Source: Desulfurella acetivorans A63
GTDB lineage: Bacteria; Campylobacterota_A; Desulfurellia; Desulfurellales; Desulfurellaceae
Direction: 5' to 3'
Length of the DNA: 64,000 nt
Assembly: GCA_000517565.1 (NCBI GenBank)
Contig: CP007051.1
Span: 1,602,001 to 1,666,000, forward strand
Positions 17,172 to 27,094 of the stretch are shown here, piece after piece (within the stretch, counting starts at the first letter, position 1; each line of letters begins with the position of its first letter). Under the pieces are notes generated by a model, which was given only the letters and a program-made list of their open reading frames with translations, was not told the origin of the DNA and made no database searches. The position numbers and the translations under genes are program-made.

Positions 17172-19469
17172 ACTCTTTGGTAAATTTTCATCTTTTTTTA
17201 TTTTAATTATAGCCCTTGTAAAATATAAACCTTCCTCTGATACAATTAAGTTAGGTAAGTCAAGTTGTTTAATTTCTGGTATATTCAAAAAAGTCTCACT
17301 GAGTCTTTCAAATAAGTCTCTTAAATCATTTTTAATATGCATTTTTAATATTTTTTTGTTATCTATTGCGTCTATTATTTCATCAATATCCCAAAGCGTT
17401 AAAGGTAAAATTCTAACAATTGGAGACTTGTACGCAATATTATTTTCTAACGGATAATAAGAAACTCCAATAATCGCACCAAAAATTTTATCATACGCAA
17501 TTCCAATGCTTATGTTATATAAACCCTCTTTGACGGTAGAAGTTTTTACACCAATCATCTCAAATAATGTCTTGGCTTCTATTTGCGTAAGTTGATATTG
17601 TTTTGAACCATACAATAAACTTCTAATATAATTGCGTGCTTGTTTTAAATTAAAGTTTTGCAAATCTTGTGCGTAAAATTCAGGCTTTTTTTTGTAATTT
17701 GCATACCATATGAGTTTACCTAAAGCTCTAAGCGACCGCTCGACAAATGGAAATACGGCTATCTTTTTTTTAAACCCAGCTTTTTCTAACACTCGATTTT
17801 TATAATGAAGGTAAGATAGCACATTTACTATAACAGTTTTATCGTGATCAATTGAATTTACGATATATAAAATTTCATTTAAAAAATTATCTAAAAATTC
17901 GTACGTAATATCTTTATACGGTGCAAAAATTACTACAATATAGTATGATTTTGAATTTTTCAAAACCTCAATTAAAGCTTTTTTATAAAAATCAATATCC
18001 GTACTATCAATATAAACGATTTTGTCAAGCATCAAATTGTTTGCTTCAAATGTGTCAGTTGCCATAAGGTTTGCACCAATAGAGTTTGATATCAACGATA
18101 CATAGTTGGATTCTGATAAAAAGTCACATGCATATGCAAGTAACACATCGTCTAAGAGTTCTTCCAATGTCTCTGCCCTTATAATACCCGTCTGCTTAAA
18201 TAAGCCATCTACTGTAAAATCTGTATTTGAAAAAATAAGACTCTCGTGTCTTGAAGCACTTAAACTGATTAATGTTCTTCCGGCTTTAACGGCAAAAATA
18301 GGTTTATGTTTGGAAATTTTTCTTGAAAGCATTGAAAACGTTATGGGATCGCCAAAAGAATCAAGGTATAAAACTATGATATCAATATTATTATCATCCT
18401 GCCATACATAAAGCAAATCGTTTGCAGACACATCAGCTTTATCCCCAACACTAACAAAACACCCCACACCTAAGCCAATATAATCAAAATAGCCCACAAG
18501 GCTTATACCAAGCAAATTAGAGTGCGTAGCAATCGCAATACTGCCTTCTTTTGGTATAACAATAGGACTGATGTTTATTTTATTATCTTTAGTGTTATAA
18601 AATAAACCCGTAGAGTTTGGGCCAATTAATCTAATACCCTGTTTTTTAACTAGATTTACGACTTTAGATTTAATTGGTTCATTTAGTTTTGCTGTAATGA
18701 TAAGCACTTTTAGGGTTTCCAGTTCAGTAATGTGAATTATATTTTCACAATCAACAACATCAACAATAATCAAATCAGGTTTTATAGCTCGTATATTTTT
18801 AATTACATTATTATCTTTTGCCAATATAACAGCATCATTACGAAATTGTTTAATATTTTGCCAAAGTACATTATCCTCGCCAATATAAACAATCTTTTTT
18901 GGTTTAAATGCAGCAACCAAAGAAGCCTGTGTAGCTAGTTTTTCTCTTAGTAAATGCTCAGACATCACTTTGCTAAACTTAGCAAGTGGTAATTTCAAAT
19001 GAATACTTGTTAAATCAAGTTTTTCATGCATTATTTCAAATCCGCTATTTTTAAAAACGCTAATCATATTGTAATTGTCTGATAAAACAAATGCTTCAAG
19101 CTCTTTTATTCCCCTAAGCCACGCATGTTTTGCAAGCTCTTCAAGCAGTAGAGTCCCTATGCCTTTGCCTTGAAACTCATCCTTAACCATAAAACTAACT
19201 TCAGCAGATTGCAAGTCCTCTGTGGCATTGTAATTTGCAATACCTACAATACTGCCCTTTACTATACACACAAGCGAAACATTGTAGGCATCATTTTTTA
19301 TCAATGAATTTAGCAACTTATCATCCAACTGGCTTGTTGCACCAAAAAATCTGTAGTAACGGCTTTCTGGTGAAGTTTGCAAAAACAATTCTCTTACTTT
19401 TTCTTTTTCGCTTAATTTGACTTTTCTAATGCTACATAGTGTACCATCTCTTAAAATCAATTTTTTCAT
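17154..19469 (-). CDS. Pat-like protein: GNAT acetyltransferase fused to a degenerate ADP-forming acyl-CoA synthetase
   Basis: 771 residues. An N-terminal GNAT domain (about 1-165) carries the acetyl-CoA loop QGKGIGTL. It is followed by a CoA-binding Rossmann domain (about 185-290) and ligase domains (about 300-590) that keep a histidine (H408, in ASRHES) at the phospho-His position. The C-terminal ATP-grasp region starts normally (LTQIEAKTLFEMIGV), but roughly 90 residues of the nucleotide-binding part appear missing before the PIVRILPLT segment. The synthetase half should therefore be inactive and may sense acyl-CoA. This layout is typical of protein lysine acetyltransferases that switch off Acs; an acs-family gene lies 15 kb away. 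A reduced ligase without an acetyltransferase role is the alternative. Confidence 0.8.
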   Translation of the reverse strand: MKKLILRDGTLCSIRKVKLSEKEKVRELFLQTSPESRYYRFFGATSQLDDKLLNSLIKNDAYNVSLVCIVKGSIVGIANYNATEDLQSAEVSFMVKDEFQGKGIGTLLLEELAKHAWLRGIKELEAFVLSDNYNMISVFKNSGFEIMHEKLDLTSIHLKLPLAKFSKVMSEHLLREKLATQASLVAAFKPKKIVYIGEDNVLWQNIKQFRNDAVILAKDNNVIKNIRAIKPDLIIVDVVDCENIIHITELETLKVLIITAKLNEPIKSKVVNLVKKQGIRLIGPNSTGLFYNTKDNKINISPIVIPKEGSIAIATHSNLLGISLVGYFDYIGLGVGCFVSVGDKADVSANDLLYVWQDDNNIDIIVLYLDSFGDPITFSMLSRKISKHKPIFAVKAGRTLISLSASRHESLIFSNTDFTVDGLFKQTGIIRAETLEELLDDVLLAYACDFLSESNYVSLISNSIGANLMATDTFEANNLMLDKIVYIDSTDIDFYKKALIEVLKNSKSYYIVVIFAPYKDITYEFLDNFLNEILYIVNSIDHDKTVIVNVLSYLHYKNRVLEKAGFKKKIAVFPFVERSLRALGKLIWYANYKKKPEFYAQDLQNFNLKQARNYIRSLLYGSKQYQLTQIEAKTLFEMIGVKTSTVKEGLYNISIGIAYDKIFGAIIGVSYYPLENNIAYKSPIVRILPLTLWDIDEIIDAIDNKKILKMHIKNDLRDLFERLSETFLNIPEIKQLDLPNLIVSEEGLYFTRAIIKIKKDENLPKSFTVSF

Positions 19470-19500
19470 GCAACTTTATCTTTTATAAATTCTAAGATAT

Positions 19501-19529
19501 ATTAATGCATACTTATTTTTATTTGTCAA
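19501..19529 (-). promoter_or_regulatory. Promoter of the Pat-like gene
   Basis: On the minus strand TTGACA (complement of 19524-19529), a 17-base spacer and ATTAAT (complement of 19501-19506). The transcript would start about 25 bases before the ATG at 19469. It is divergent from the ACT-gene promoter, the two -35 boxes being about 25 bases apart. Confidence 0.65.
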
Positions 19530-19553
19530 TTAATTAGTGCTAAAAGGTTTAGC

Positions 19554-19582
19554 TTGATAAATTTGATAGATAAAACTATAAT
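19554..19582 (+). promoter_or_regulatory. Promoter of the ACT/CoA-ligase operon
   Basis: TTGATA (19554-19559), a 17-base spacer and a perfect TATAAT (19577-19582). The transcript start near 19589 leaves about 17 bases before the ATG at 19606, containing the AGGAGG ribosome site. Confidence 0.8.
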
Positions 19583-19605
19583 GTTTGTTTATAAGGAGGT
19601 GTTTA

Positions 19606-20040
19606 ATGGATTACAAAATAACGCAAATTTCTGTATTTATAGAAAATAAAAAAGGCAGGTTTTATAATGTAACAAAAATTCTCAAGGAAAATAATATAAA
19701 TATAAGGGCTTTAAATCTTGCAGATACAAACGATTTTGGCATATTGAGGTTTTGCGTTAATAAGCCAGAAGTAGCATACGAAGCTTTAAAAAAAGAACAT
19801 TTTATTGTTAAAAAAAACGAAATACTTGCAGCTTTAATGGAAGATAGACCCGGTGGTTTAATGGAATTACTTGAAATTATAAATGAAGCCGACTTAAATA
19901 TAGAGTATGTTTATACTTTTGTAAATGCAAAAGCAGGTCACGCTGTTATATTATTAAAATTTGAAAATATTGATGAAGCATATGAAAAATTAAAAAACAA
20001 AATACATTTTTTAGACCAGGAATACTTTATTGAAAATTAA
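19606..20040 (+). CDS. Tandem ACT-domain protein
   Basis: 144 residues forming two ACT domains (about 3-70 and 73-140; the second starts [16 protein letters not shown]). ACT domains bind amino acids and regulate enzymes. Proteins of this type are often encoded beside phenylacetate-CoA ligases and indolepyruvate oxidoreductases, and here the ligase gene follows after 14 bases. It may sense an aromatic amino acid. The start is ATG 19606 after AGGAGG; an in-frame TTG upstream would place the ribosome site inside the gene. Confidence 0.85.
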   Translation: MDYKITQISVFIENKKGRFYNVTKILKENNINIRALNLADTNDFGILRFCVNKPEVAYEALKKEHFIVKKNEILAALMEDRPGGLMELLEIINEADLNIEYVYTFVNAKAGHAVILLKFENIDEAYEKLKNKIHFLDQEYFIEN

Positions 20041-20054
20041 AAGGAGTTAATCTT

Positions 20055-21350
20055 ATGTTTGAACCCGAAGTTGAATTGTTAAATAGAGAACAAATTGAAG
20101 AGCTTCAATTAGAAAGATTAAAAAAAACGGTTCATTATGCTTATAATAATGTAAGAGCTTACAAAGAAAAATTAGACAGCATCAAAATAAAGCCACAAGA
20201 TATAAAAAGTTTACAAGATATTATTAAACTGCCTTTCACAACAAAAGAAGATTTTAGGCAAAATTACCCTTACGGTATGTTTGCCAAAGATGTAAAATCA
20301 CTTGCAAGGATCCATGCTTCAAGTGGCACAACAGGAAAATCAACAATAGTTGGCTATACAAAAAAAGATCTTGATACTTGGAGCAACTTGGTTGCAAGAC
20401 TAGCTGCATGCGCAGGTGTAGGCAGCGATGATATTGTTCATATAGCTTTTGGATATGGTTTATTTACAGGTGGCTTTGGGCTTCATTATGGACTTGAAAA
20501 GCTCGGTGCAACCGTTATACCTGTCTCAAGTGGCAATACAAGAAGGCAGATCCAACTTATAACAGATTTAAAACCAACTGTGCTTGTATGCACACCAAGT
20601 TATGCTTTGCATATCGCTGAAACCTTAAGGAAAGAGAATATTGATCCAAACAGTATTAGTTTAAGAATAGGTCTATTTGGTGCAGAGCCTTGGAGTGAGC
20701 AAATGAGAAAAAAACTAGAAGAAGCTTTGCCAATTAAAGCATACGATAATTACGGTTTAAGTGAGGTTATGGGTCCTGGTGTTAGTGCTGAGTGCACCTA
20801 TCAAAACGGTATGCATATTTTTGAAGATCACTTCCTGGTAGAAATCATAGACCCGGACACTCTTGATCCAGTAAAAGAAGGAGAATATGGAGAACTTGTC
20901 ATTACTACACTTACAAAAGAGGCTTTGCCTGTTATAAGATACAGAACAAGGGATATTACAAAACTGGATAAGTCAAAATGTGCCTGCGGTAGATACATGG
21001 CTCGAATGTCAAAACCAATAGGAAGAAGTGATGATATGATGATAATAAGAGGCGTCAATGTTTTCCCTACACAAATAGAAGAAGCATTGTTTAATATTGA
21101 AGGTGTTATGAGTGCTTACCAGATAGTTTTAGAAAAAGAAGAAGCTTTAGATAAAGCTACTTTACTTGTAGAAGTAAATGAAAATATCTTTTTTGATGAA
21201 ATGAAACAACAAAGACTTATGCTCGAAAAAATAAAATATGAACTTAAAACTATACTTGGTATAGAACTTGATGTAAAACTTGTAGAACCATACAGCTTGG
21301 AGCGCAGCGAAGGAAAAGCAAAACGTATTATTGACAAAAGAGGGATATAA
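20055..21350 (+). CDS. paaK: Phenylacetate-CoA ligase family protein
   Basis: An AMP-dependent ligase of 431 residues that activates aryl acids such as phenylacetate with CoA. Motifs include [15 protein letters not shown] (P-loop), [31 protein letters not shown], a CACG zinc-like cysteine pair, [20 protein letters not shown], and the catalytic lysine region [10 protein letters not shown] at the C-terminus. A second paralogue lies at 53776-55047 beside iorBA. AAGGAG is positioned before ATG 20055. In an anaerobe the enzyme may also run in reverse with aryl-acetyl-CoA from amino-acid oxidation. Confidence 0.9.
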   Translation: MFEPEVELLNREQIEELQLERLKKTVHYAYNNVRAYKEKLDSIKIKPQDIKSLQDIIKLPFTTKEDFRQNYPYGMFAKDVKSLARIHASSGTTGKSTIVGYTKKDLDTWSNLVARLAACAGVGSDDIVHIAFGYGLFTGGFGLHYGLEKLGATVIPVSSGNTRRQIQLITDLKPTVLVCTPSYALHIAETLRKENIDPNSISLRIGLFGAEPWSEQMRKKLEEALPIKAYDNYGLSEVMGPGVSAECTYQNGMHIFEDHFLVEIIDPDTLDPVKEGEYGELVITTLTKEALPVIRYRTRDITKLDKSKCACGRYMARMSKPIGRSDDMMIIRGVNVFPTQIEEALFNIEGVMSAYQIVLEKEEALDKATLLVEVNENIFFDEMKQQRLMLEKIKYELKTILGIELDVKLVEPYSLERSEGKAKRIIDKRGI

Positions 21351-21353
21351 ATT

Positions 21354-21830
21354 ATGAAAACTCTATGGGCTCCCTGGAGAATGGCTTATATTTTAAGTGA
21401 AAAAAAACCAGGAAGTTGTGTTTTTTGCGATGCTTTAAACCAACAAAAAGATGAAGACAATTATATATTATACAGAAGCAAACATTGTTTTGTTATTATG
21501 AATATATTTCCATACAATCCGGGACATATCATGGTAGTTCCAAATAGACACATAAACCACATAAAATTATTAACCAATGATGAAAGTATTGATGTTTTTA
21601 AAACTGTTCAAAATTTTTGTGATATTCTAGAAAAAGCATTTAAACCAAATGGCTTAAATATAGGAATGAATTTAGGTAGCGCATCAGGAGCTGGTATAGC
21701 AGATCATATACATTTTCATATAGTGCCACGATGGATTGGAGATACAAATTTTATGAGCACAGTTTGCGATACAAAGGTAATATCCGAAGGTTTACGTGCT
21801 ACATATAACAAAATTAAGGAGTTTATTTGA
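21354..21830 (+). CDS. HIT family nucleotide hydrolase or phosphorylase
   Basis: 158 residues with the histidine triad DHIHFHIVPRW and an upstream N-x-G-x-x-S-G-A-G loop (NLGSASGAG). The N-terminal LWAPWRMAYI and CVFCDA match the Ap4A phosphorylase-like branch, in which the cysteines help bind zinc. Likely cytoplasmic turnover of dinucleoside polyphosphates or adenylated compounds. Three bases separate it from the ligase gene, and its stop overlaps the next start. Confidence 0.88.
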   Translation: MKTLWAPWRMAYILSEKKPGSCVFCDALNQQKDEDNYILYRSKHCFVIMNIFPYNPGHIMVVPNRHINHIKLLTNDESIDVFKTVQNFCDILEKAFKPNGLNIGMNLGSASGAGIADHIHFHIVPRWIGDTNFMSTVCDTKVISEGLRATYNKIKEFI

Positions 21831-22120
21831 AATTACTCAAAAACTTGAGTTTTCTGGTTATTGGTGCTTTTGCTTTTATAATTAGCTATTATAACAAGCA
21901 AATTGAAGTTAATTTAAATATATTTGGTTTCGTAATACAATGTCCTATATGGCTTGTAATAGGTGTATTTTTTTTATTAGGTTTGATTGCAAGTCAAATT
22001 GTGTGTCTTATTGATGATATAGATTACACTAAAAAAATAAAAGAATACAAAAAAGAAATAAAACAACTAAAAGACGAAGTTATTGCACTAAGAAAACTTA
22101 CACTAAATAAAGATGAGTAA
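21827..22120 (+). CDS. lapA: LapA-like inner-membrane protein
   Basis: 97 residues with two transmembrane helices (about 6-22 and 38-60) followed by a charged coiled coil (about 65-92), the LapA/DUF1049 pattern. LapA works with LapB in controlling lipopolysaccharide synthesis. Translation starts at TTG 21827, five bases after AAGGAG and overlapping the HIT stop. The following gene is LapB-like, which supports the call. Confidence 0.82.
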   Translation: MKLLKNLSFLVIGAFAFIISYYNKQIEVNLNIFGFVIQCPIWLVIGVFFLLGLIASQIVCLIDDIDYTKKIKEYKKEIKQLKDEVIALRKLTLNKDE

Positions 22121-23222
22121 TTTTTTTAAATTTAATGATATATTACTTATAAGCGCAGCAATAATGCTAATAATAGTTATATACTACATAGTAAAAGAAC
22201 AGAAAAGAAAAATTGAAAAAAAGAAGATTACCGCTTATTTAAAAGGCATAAACTATATAATTGAAGATAAAACGGACAAAGCAATAGAAGAGCTCACAAG
22301 CGCAATAGAGCTTGAACCAGATATTGTGGATGTATATATTAGTATTGGCAATCTTTTTAGAAAAAAAGGAGAAATCAATAGGGCTTTAATTATCCATAAA
22401 GGTTTACTTGCAAGAAAATTAGATAGAGAAAAAAAAATTGAAGTTTATATAAATATAGGTATAGATTATAAAAAAGCAGGACTCTACGATAGAGCGAAAG
22501 AAACATTCAAAAATGCTTTGTCTTTAGATCCAAAAAATAATACATTAAAAAAGTACTTAGAAGAGGTGTATGAGGATTCAAAAGATTGGGAAAGTGCACT
22601 TGTATGGCAAAAAAGATTTGGTGAAGATAAAAAAATCACGGCACATATTTACTGTGAGCTTGGCAAAAAAGCTTTAAGAGAATCAAATGATTACAATTTA
22701 GCTTATGATTACTTTAAAAAAGCATTTGTTGAAGATAAAAACTGTTTTGATGCTTTGCTTAATCTGGGTAAAATATCTTATGCAAATCAAGACAAAAAAA
22801 GAGCTTTTCAATTTTGGTTTGATGCAGTAAAAGTAAAAGATGAGTTTTTTAATCTTATTTTAGACAATATAATAGACAAGAATGATTTATACGAATTTTT
22901 AAAAAGCATACTCGTTTACAACCCTAAATCATACTATATACTTTTTTTTAGTTCAATGTATCTTTTAAAACTTGGAAAGTATAAAAAAGCTTTATCTATT
23001 TTAAATATTATTTTAAAATCAGGTCACTATACACAAAGCGCTATTGTTTTAGCTGTTAAGTGTCTTTCAAATCAAACTGATAATAAAAAACTTCAAATAC
23101 TTGCATCCAAATTACAGGTTAATATAAAATACACATGTAAATCGTGTGGTTACTCAACACATTTATTTTTCTGGAAATGCCCAAAATGCAGAAATTGGGA
23201 CAGTGCAAAAGTGGAGCTTTAG
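22113..23222 (+). CDS. lapB: LapB-like TPR protein with C-terminal zinc ribbon
   Basis: 369 residues: an N-terminal membrane anchor (about 8-27), tetratricopeptide repeats through most of the chain (for example IEELTSAIELEPD and AKETFKNALSLDPKNN), and a rubredoxin-like ribbon at the C-terminus (CKSCG and CPKC). This is exactly the LapB/YciM layout. LapB tunes lipopolysaccharide production by controlling LpxC turnover in enterobacteria. It overlaps lapA by eight bases. Confidence 0.85.
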   Translation: MSNFFKFNDILLISAAIMLIIVIYYIVKEQKRKIEKKKITAYLKGINYIIEDKTDKAIEELTSAIELEPDIVDVYISIGNLFRKKGEINRALIIHKGLLARKLDREKKIEVYINIGIDYKKAGLYDRAKETFKNALSLDPKNNTLKKYLEEVYEDSKDWESALVWQKRFGEDKKITAHIYCELGKKALRESNDYNLAYDYFKKAFVEDKNCFDALLNLGKISYANQDKKRAFQFWFDAVKVKDEFFNLILDNIIDKNDLYEFLKSILVYNPKSYYILFFSSMYLLKLGKYKKALSILNIILKSGHYTQSAIVLAVKCLSNQTDNKKLQILASKLQVNIKYTCKSCGYSTHLFFWKCPKCRNWDSAKVEL

Positions 23223-23780
23223 ATGTTTTATGCATTAGAAGGAAAAATAACCGATAAAAAAAATGGTTTTGTTGTAATGAACATATCTGGGATACATTTT
23301 AGCATAACAGTAAGCTTGATCACTTACTTTAATCTCGAGCTTGGAAAAAAGGTAAAGTTATTTGTAGAGTTAATCGCAAGTGAAACTGGTTTTAGACTGT
23401 ATGGTTTTTTAAACGAAGAAGAAAAATATTTATTCAACGAACTAAGAAAAATATCAAAAATTGGTGCAAAAACAGCTATATCTATATTATCAAAATTTTC
23501 ACCACAAGAATTTAAACATATCATTGCAAATAAAAAAGTAGAGCAACTCATAAGCGTACCGGGCATTGGTAAAAAAACAGCCAGTGCAATTATATTTGAA
23601 TTATCAGATAAGGTACTTGAAACAGATGAAAAGCTTATTGAATTGTTGGATGTTTTAACCAATAGTTTAGGTTTTTCAAAAGATCAGGTTTTGCCTGTGT
23701 TAGATAAAATATACAGACAAAATCCGAATTTAGATACAGCTGAGCTCATCAAAATTTGTCTTAAAAATTTGCGACAATGA
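23223..23780 (+). CDS. ruvA: Holliday junction branch migration protein RuvA
   Basis: Binds Holliday junctions and loads RuvB. 185 residues with the N-terminal OB fold (MFYALEGKI), tandem helix-hairpin-helix motifs (FNELRKISKIGAKTA and SVPGIGKKTASAI), and a short C-terminal domain III (about 140-185) that would contact RuvB. It starts directly after the lapB stop codon; no strong ribosome site is visible. ruvB is not in the window. Confidence 0.95.
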   Translation: MFYALEGKITDKKNGFVVMNISGIHFSITVSLITYFNLELGKKVKLFVELIASETGFRLYGFLNEEEKYLFNELRKISKIGAKTAISILSKFSPQEFKHIIANKKVEQLISVPGIGKKTASAIIFELSDKVLETDEKLIELLDVLTNSLGFSKDQVLPVLDKIYRQNPNLDTAELIKICLKNLRQ

Positions 23781-25105
23781 AACCTTTAAGTGTTTTTGAA
23801 CTAACAAAACAAATTAAAGATTTGCTTGAGTGGAATTTTAACGAAGTATTTGTAGAAGGCGAAATATCAAACTTGAAAATTTCAAGCGCTCAACATGTGT
23901 ACTTTAATTTAGTTGACCAAAAAGCCAGATTAATGTGTGTCATCTTTAAATCAAATATTGATGAAAATGTTAAAAAACAGCTGGTAAATGGTCAAAAAGT
24001 TATAGCACTTGGAAGAATCAGCCTATATGAGCCTCATGGACAATACCATTTAGTAATTTCTTATATTCAAAGCATTGGTGATGGTCTAAAGTACAAAAAA
24101 CTTGAAGAAGACAAAAAATTCTTACTTGAAAAAGGCTACCTTGAAAACAAAAAACCGCTACCATTTTTTCCTAAAAAAGTAATTATAATAACAAGTCTTC
24201 AAGCTGCTGCACTAAAGGATATTTTAAATATACTAAAAAGACGCAGCCCTGGACTCGAAATACTGATATATCCTGCAACAGTACAGGGTGAAAATGCAAA
24301 AAAAGAAATACTAAAAGCAATTGAGTTTGTCAATGAAAATTATGCCAAACTATCTCTTGATGTATGTATTCTAACACGTGGCGGCGGTTCTGTTGATGAA
24401 TTGTGGATATTTAACGATCTGGATATTGCAATCGCATTTAAAAATTGTAAAATCCCTACCATAAGCGCTATTGGCCATCAAATAGATCAAACATTATGCG
24501 ACCTTGTAGCAGATAAAATAGCAGAAACCCCATCTGCGGCTGCAGAAATTTTAACAAAAGCTTACGTAGATCTACATAAAACCGTATTAATGCTAAAAAA
24601 ATCCGTTTTTTCAAATTTTTACAGGATTTTAAATTCAAAAAAAGCAAATTTTGAAAGCTTAAAACTTACAAAAATAATTAAATTAGTAGAAAATTATATA
24701 GAAGTTAATATGTTAAAAATCGATAATTTTAGTGCTTTACTTGAGCACAGAATACAAAACATTATATTCAACAAAAGTAAAAAAATTAAATCTCTAGAAA
24801 ACAGGATAAAGCTTCAAAATCCAATAGCAAAGCTAAATACACAAAAAATTACTTATTTAAAGTTTCAAAATTTAATTGTTTCTAATATGCAAGTACTGCT
24901 TGAGAAAAAAAAACATACACTTTTAAACTTAACCGCTAAAATTACAGCTTTAAGCCCAAAAAATGTTTTAAAAAGGGGATTTTCGATAACATACACAAAA
25001 GATAAAAAAATTATAAAAAGCATAAATGATGTAAAAGAAAATGACTATTTATATACAGTTTTATACGACGGCAAAATTGAGTCAGTTGTATCAAAAAAAC
25101 TTTAA
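23777..25105 (+). CDS. xseA: Exodeoxyribonuclease VII large subunit
   Basis: 442 residues with an N-terminal OB fold (FVEGEISNLK), the catalytic central domain (VIIITSLQAAALKDIL, LTRGGGSVDELWIFND and AIGHQIDQTLCDLVAD), and a long coiled-coil region before a C-terminal KRGFSITYT segment. It degrades single-stranded DNA together with XseB, which is encoded separately at 31326-31541. ATG 23777 overlaps the ruvA stop. It converges on the DUF1634 gene with adjoining stop codons and no room for a terminator. Confidence 0.95.
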   Translation: MKPLSVFELTKQIKDLLEWNFNEVFVEGEISNLKISSAQHVYFNLVDQKARLMCVIFKSNIDENVKKQLVNGQKVIALGRISLYEPHGQYHLVISYIQSIGDGLKYKKLEEDKKFLLEKGYLENKKPLPFFPKKVIIITSLQAAALKDILNILKRRSPGLEILIYPATVQGENAKKEILKAIEFVNENYAKLSLDVCILTRGGGSVDELWIFNDLDIAIAFKNCKIPTISAIGHQIDQTLCDLVADKIAETPSAAAEILTKAYVDLHKTVLMLKKSVFSNFYRILNSKKANFESLKLTKIIKLVENYIEVNMLKIDNFSALLEHRIQNIIFNKSKKIKSLENRIKLQNPIAKLNTQKITYLKFQNLIVSNMQVLLEKKKHTLLNLTAKITALSPKNVLKRGFSITYTKDKKIIKSINDVKENDYLYTVLYDGKIESVVSKKL

Positions 25106-25435
25106 TTAGTGCACACCAAAATACACGCTAAAAATTAGTATTAATAAAACTAAAATAGAATAAAAACAAAAGCGCAAATCACCTTCTATAAAATATCCAA
25201 TTGCCAAAAACAAAACTCTTACAACTGGTGTTAACATTAAAATTACAATGCCTGCAAACAACGTAGCATTGGGATCAAGCGCTATTAATCCATTCATTAT
25301 ACCAAAAAAACTTCTATCCAATACATTGCTTTTTTTGAAAAAACTTTCAATTATTGCAACACAAAACAAAAACATGCTTGAGTAAACACCAACTGCAAGC
25401 GTTTTTGCAATAAATTTATTTAAATCAAATTTCAT
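25106..25435 (-). CDS. DUF1634 family membrane protein
   Basis: 109 residues with three predicted transmembrane helices (about 12-32, 57-77 and 85-105) and the family's central LTPVVRVL. DUF1634 proteins are usually encoded next to TauE/SafE exporters, as here, where the two genes overlap by four bases. Probably an accessory to that exporter. It is the last gene of the long minus-strand run. Confidence 0.82.
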   Translation of the reverse strand: MKFDLNKFIAKTLAVGVYSSMFLFCVAIIESFFKKSNVLDRSFFGIMNGLIALDPNATLFAGIVILMLTPVVRVLFLAIGYFIEGDLRFCFYSILVLLILIFSVYFGVH

Positions 25436-26247
25436 TTTACACCTTTCACAAACATTTCAATTGCCAAATATATCAAAAATAGAATAAAAATATTTTTTAC
25501 CCTTGCAGGTGATACTTTTTTAATTATAGGCATAGAAAGCTTTGAACCCAATATAACACCAAAAACGATCAAAGCCACATAAAGCGGTTTTTCTATGTAT
25601 CCTTTTCCAAAATATATAAAGGCGCCAGCAGCTGCTGTAACACCAATCATGAAGTTACTAGTTGCAGCAGCAACTTTTATGGGTACTTTACAAAATGCAT
25701 TCATAGCAGGCACTTTTAATACACCACCACCAATACCCAACATACCAGAAAAAGCACCGGCAAAAGCACTTATAGCCAATCCTGCGCCTAAATTTTTAAC
25801 ATCATACTCTATATTTTTATTTAACGCATAATCAAAATAACTGCTTGCATAAATACTTTTTGTTTGAACGATGGATGTAGCCTGTTCATTGTCTTTGTGA
25901 AAATACATAAAATAAGCAATAAATGCCATAACAAAGGAAAAAATGAGGGCAATTACATTGCCTTTTAAAAAAGTTCCAATAAAGCTACCTGCAATAGCAC
26001 CAAGCGTTGTAGCTAGCTCCAATGTTACCCCAAGCCTCATATTTGTTATTTTATTATAAACATTTACACTTGCAACAGAACTACTTGTTGCTATTATAGA
26101 AATAAGACTTATTGCTACAGCCTGATGTATGGGATAATGCAAAAAAATAACAAGAAGCGGAACAACAAATGTGCCGCCACCAATTCCCAATAAAGCGCCA
26201 AAAATACCACTGAGCATACCCATTAAAACAAGAGCTATTTCAAACAT
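25432..26247 (-). CDS. TauE/SafE family sulfite or sulfur-anion exporter
   Basis: A 271-residue polytopic membrane protein with the duplicated family motifs GIFGALLGIGGGTFVVPLL near the N-terminus and GAFSGMLGIGGGVLKVPAM in the second half, and about seven or eight helices. These carriers move sulfite or organosulfonates out of the cell. A role in detoxifying sulfur species would suit a sulfur-metabolising host but is inference. Partner DUF1634 gene follows. Confidence 0.88.
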   Translation of the reverse strand: MFEIALVLMGMLSGIFGALLGIGGGTFVVPLLVIFLHYPIHQAVAISLISIIATSSSVASVNVYNKITNMRLGVTLELATTLGAIAGSFIGTFLKGNVIALIFSFVMAFIAYFMYFHKDNEQATSIVQTKSIYASSYFDYALNKNIEYDVKNLGAGLAISAFAGAFSGMLGIGGGVLKVPAMNAFCKVPIKVAAATSNFMIGVTAAAGAFIYFGKGYIEKPLYVALIVFGVILGSKLSMPIIKKVSPARVKNIFILFLIYLAIEMFVKGVK

Positions 26248-27094
26248 AAAGTTTTTTCCTATACACTATTTTAGCCACAAAATAAGAAAAAAAAGCAAGC
26301 AACAATCCACAAACATCATCTATAAAATAATGGTATCTAAGAGCAAGCGTTGAAACAATTAATACAATAACTATTAACAATACAGCATATCCAGCATTTT
26401 TTCTAATATCAAATATTAGCATATCCGTCAAAACAGATATTGCTACATGTCCACTCGGAAAACAATCTTGTTTAATATGCTCAAATCTATCCAAAAATGT
26501 GGATATAAAATTATATACAATACCTCCCTGGATAGGCTGGCTAAATACAATAGAGTATCTAGGTCCAATTGCAGGTACAAGTATGTAGCCAATGTATGAA
26601 ATATAATAAGCCAAAGAAAGGGCAAATAAAGAATATTCAAGTTTTAAATAGTATTTTTTCTTATACAAAAAATACAGTAAAATTAACGGCAAAAAATAAT
26701 AAAAAGTATAAAAAATAGAAAAAATATCGTTGAAAATTGGTTTGTTAAATATATAAAAATATTCTGCAATAGGTTTTGAAAAAAACATTTTATCAATCCC
26801 AATCAAATAACTGTCTTTGTTTCTTGGTTGTATAAAAGGTACAATTAATGCAAGTGATTCAAATATAAAGCCTAAAAAAACTACAGGGTAAAAATACCTG
26901 AATATAGATAAAAAGTAGCTTTTATCTGGCTTTAATAATATAATAATAACAATGATTATAATAAAAATATATGAAAAAATTAAAAATAGATAAGATGGTA
27001 TTTGAGATCTGAAAATAAATACCAGACATATTATAAAAAAATAATAGGTTAAATTTACAACATCAAACGGTTTTATATCAAAACTTTCACGCAT
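26240..27094 (-). CDS. PAP2-superfamily membrane lipid phosphatase or transferase
   Basis: 284 residues and about six transmembrane helices. The PAP2 signature is present as FPSGHVAIS and, further on, RYHYFIDDV. The HYFID form resembles the AUR1/inositol-phosphorylceramide synthase branch, so a head-group transferase is as likely as a phosphatidate phosphatase. The gene start lies inside the 3' end of a lipid kinase gene (22-base overlap), which implies linked roles in lipid phosphate metabolism. No close substrate assignment is possible. Confidence 0.82.
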   Translation of the reverse strand: MRESFDIKPFDVVNLTYYFFIICLVFIFRSQIPSYLFLIFSYIFIIIIVIIILLKPDKSYFLSIFRYFYPVVFLGFIFESLALIVPFIQPRNKDSYLIGIDKMFFSKPIAEYFYIFNKPIFNDIFSIFYTFYYFLPLILLYFLYKKKYYLKLEYSLFALSLAYYISYIGYILVPAIGPRYSIVFSQPIQGGIVYNFISTFLDRFEHIKQDCFPSGHVAISVLTDMLIFDIRKNAGYAVLLIVIVLIVSTLALRYHYFIDDVCGLLLAFFSYFVAKIVYRKKLYV

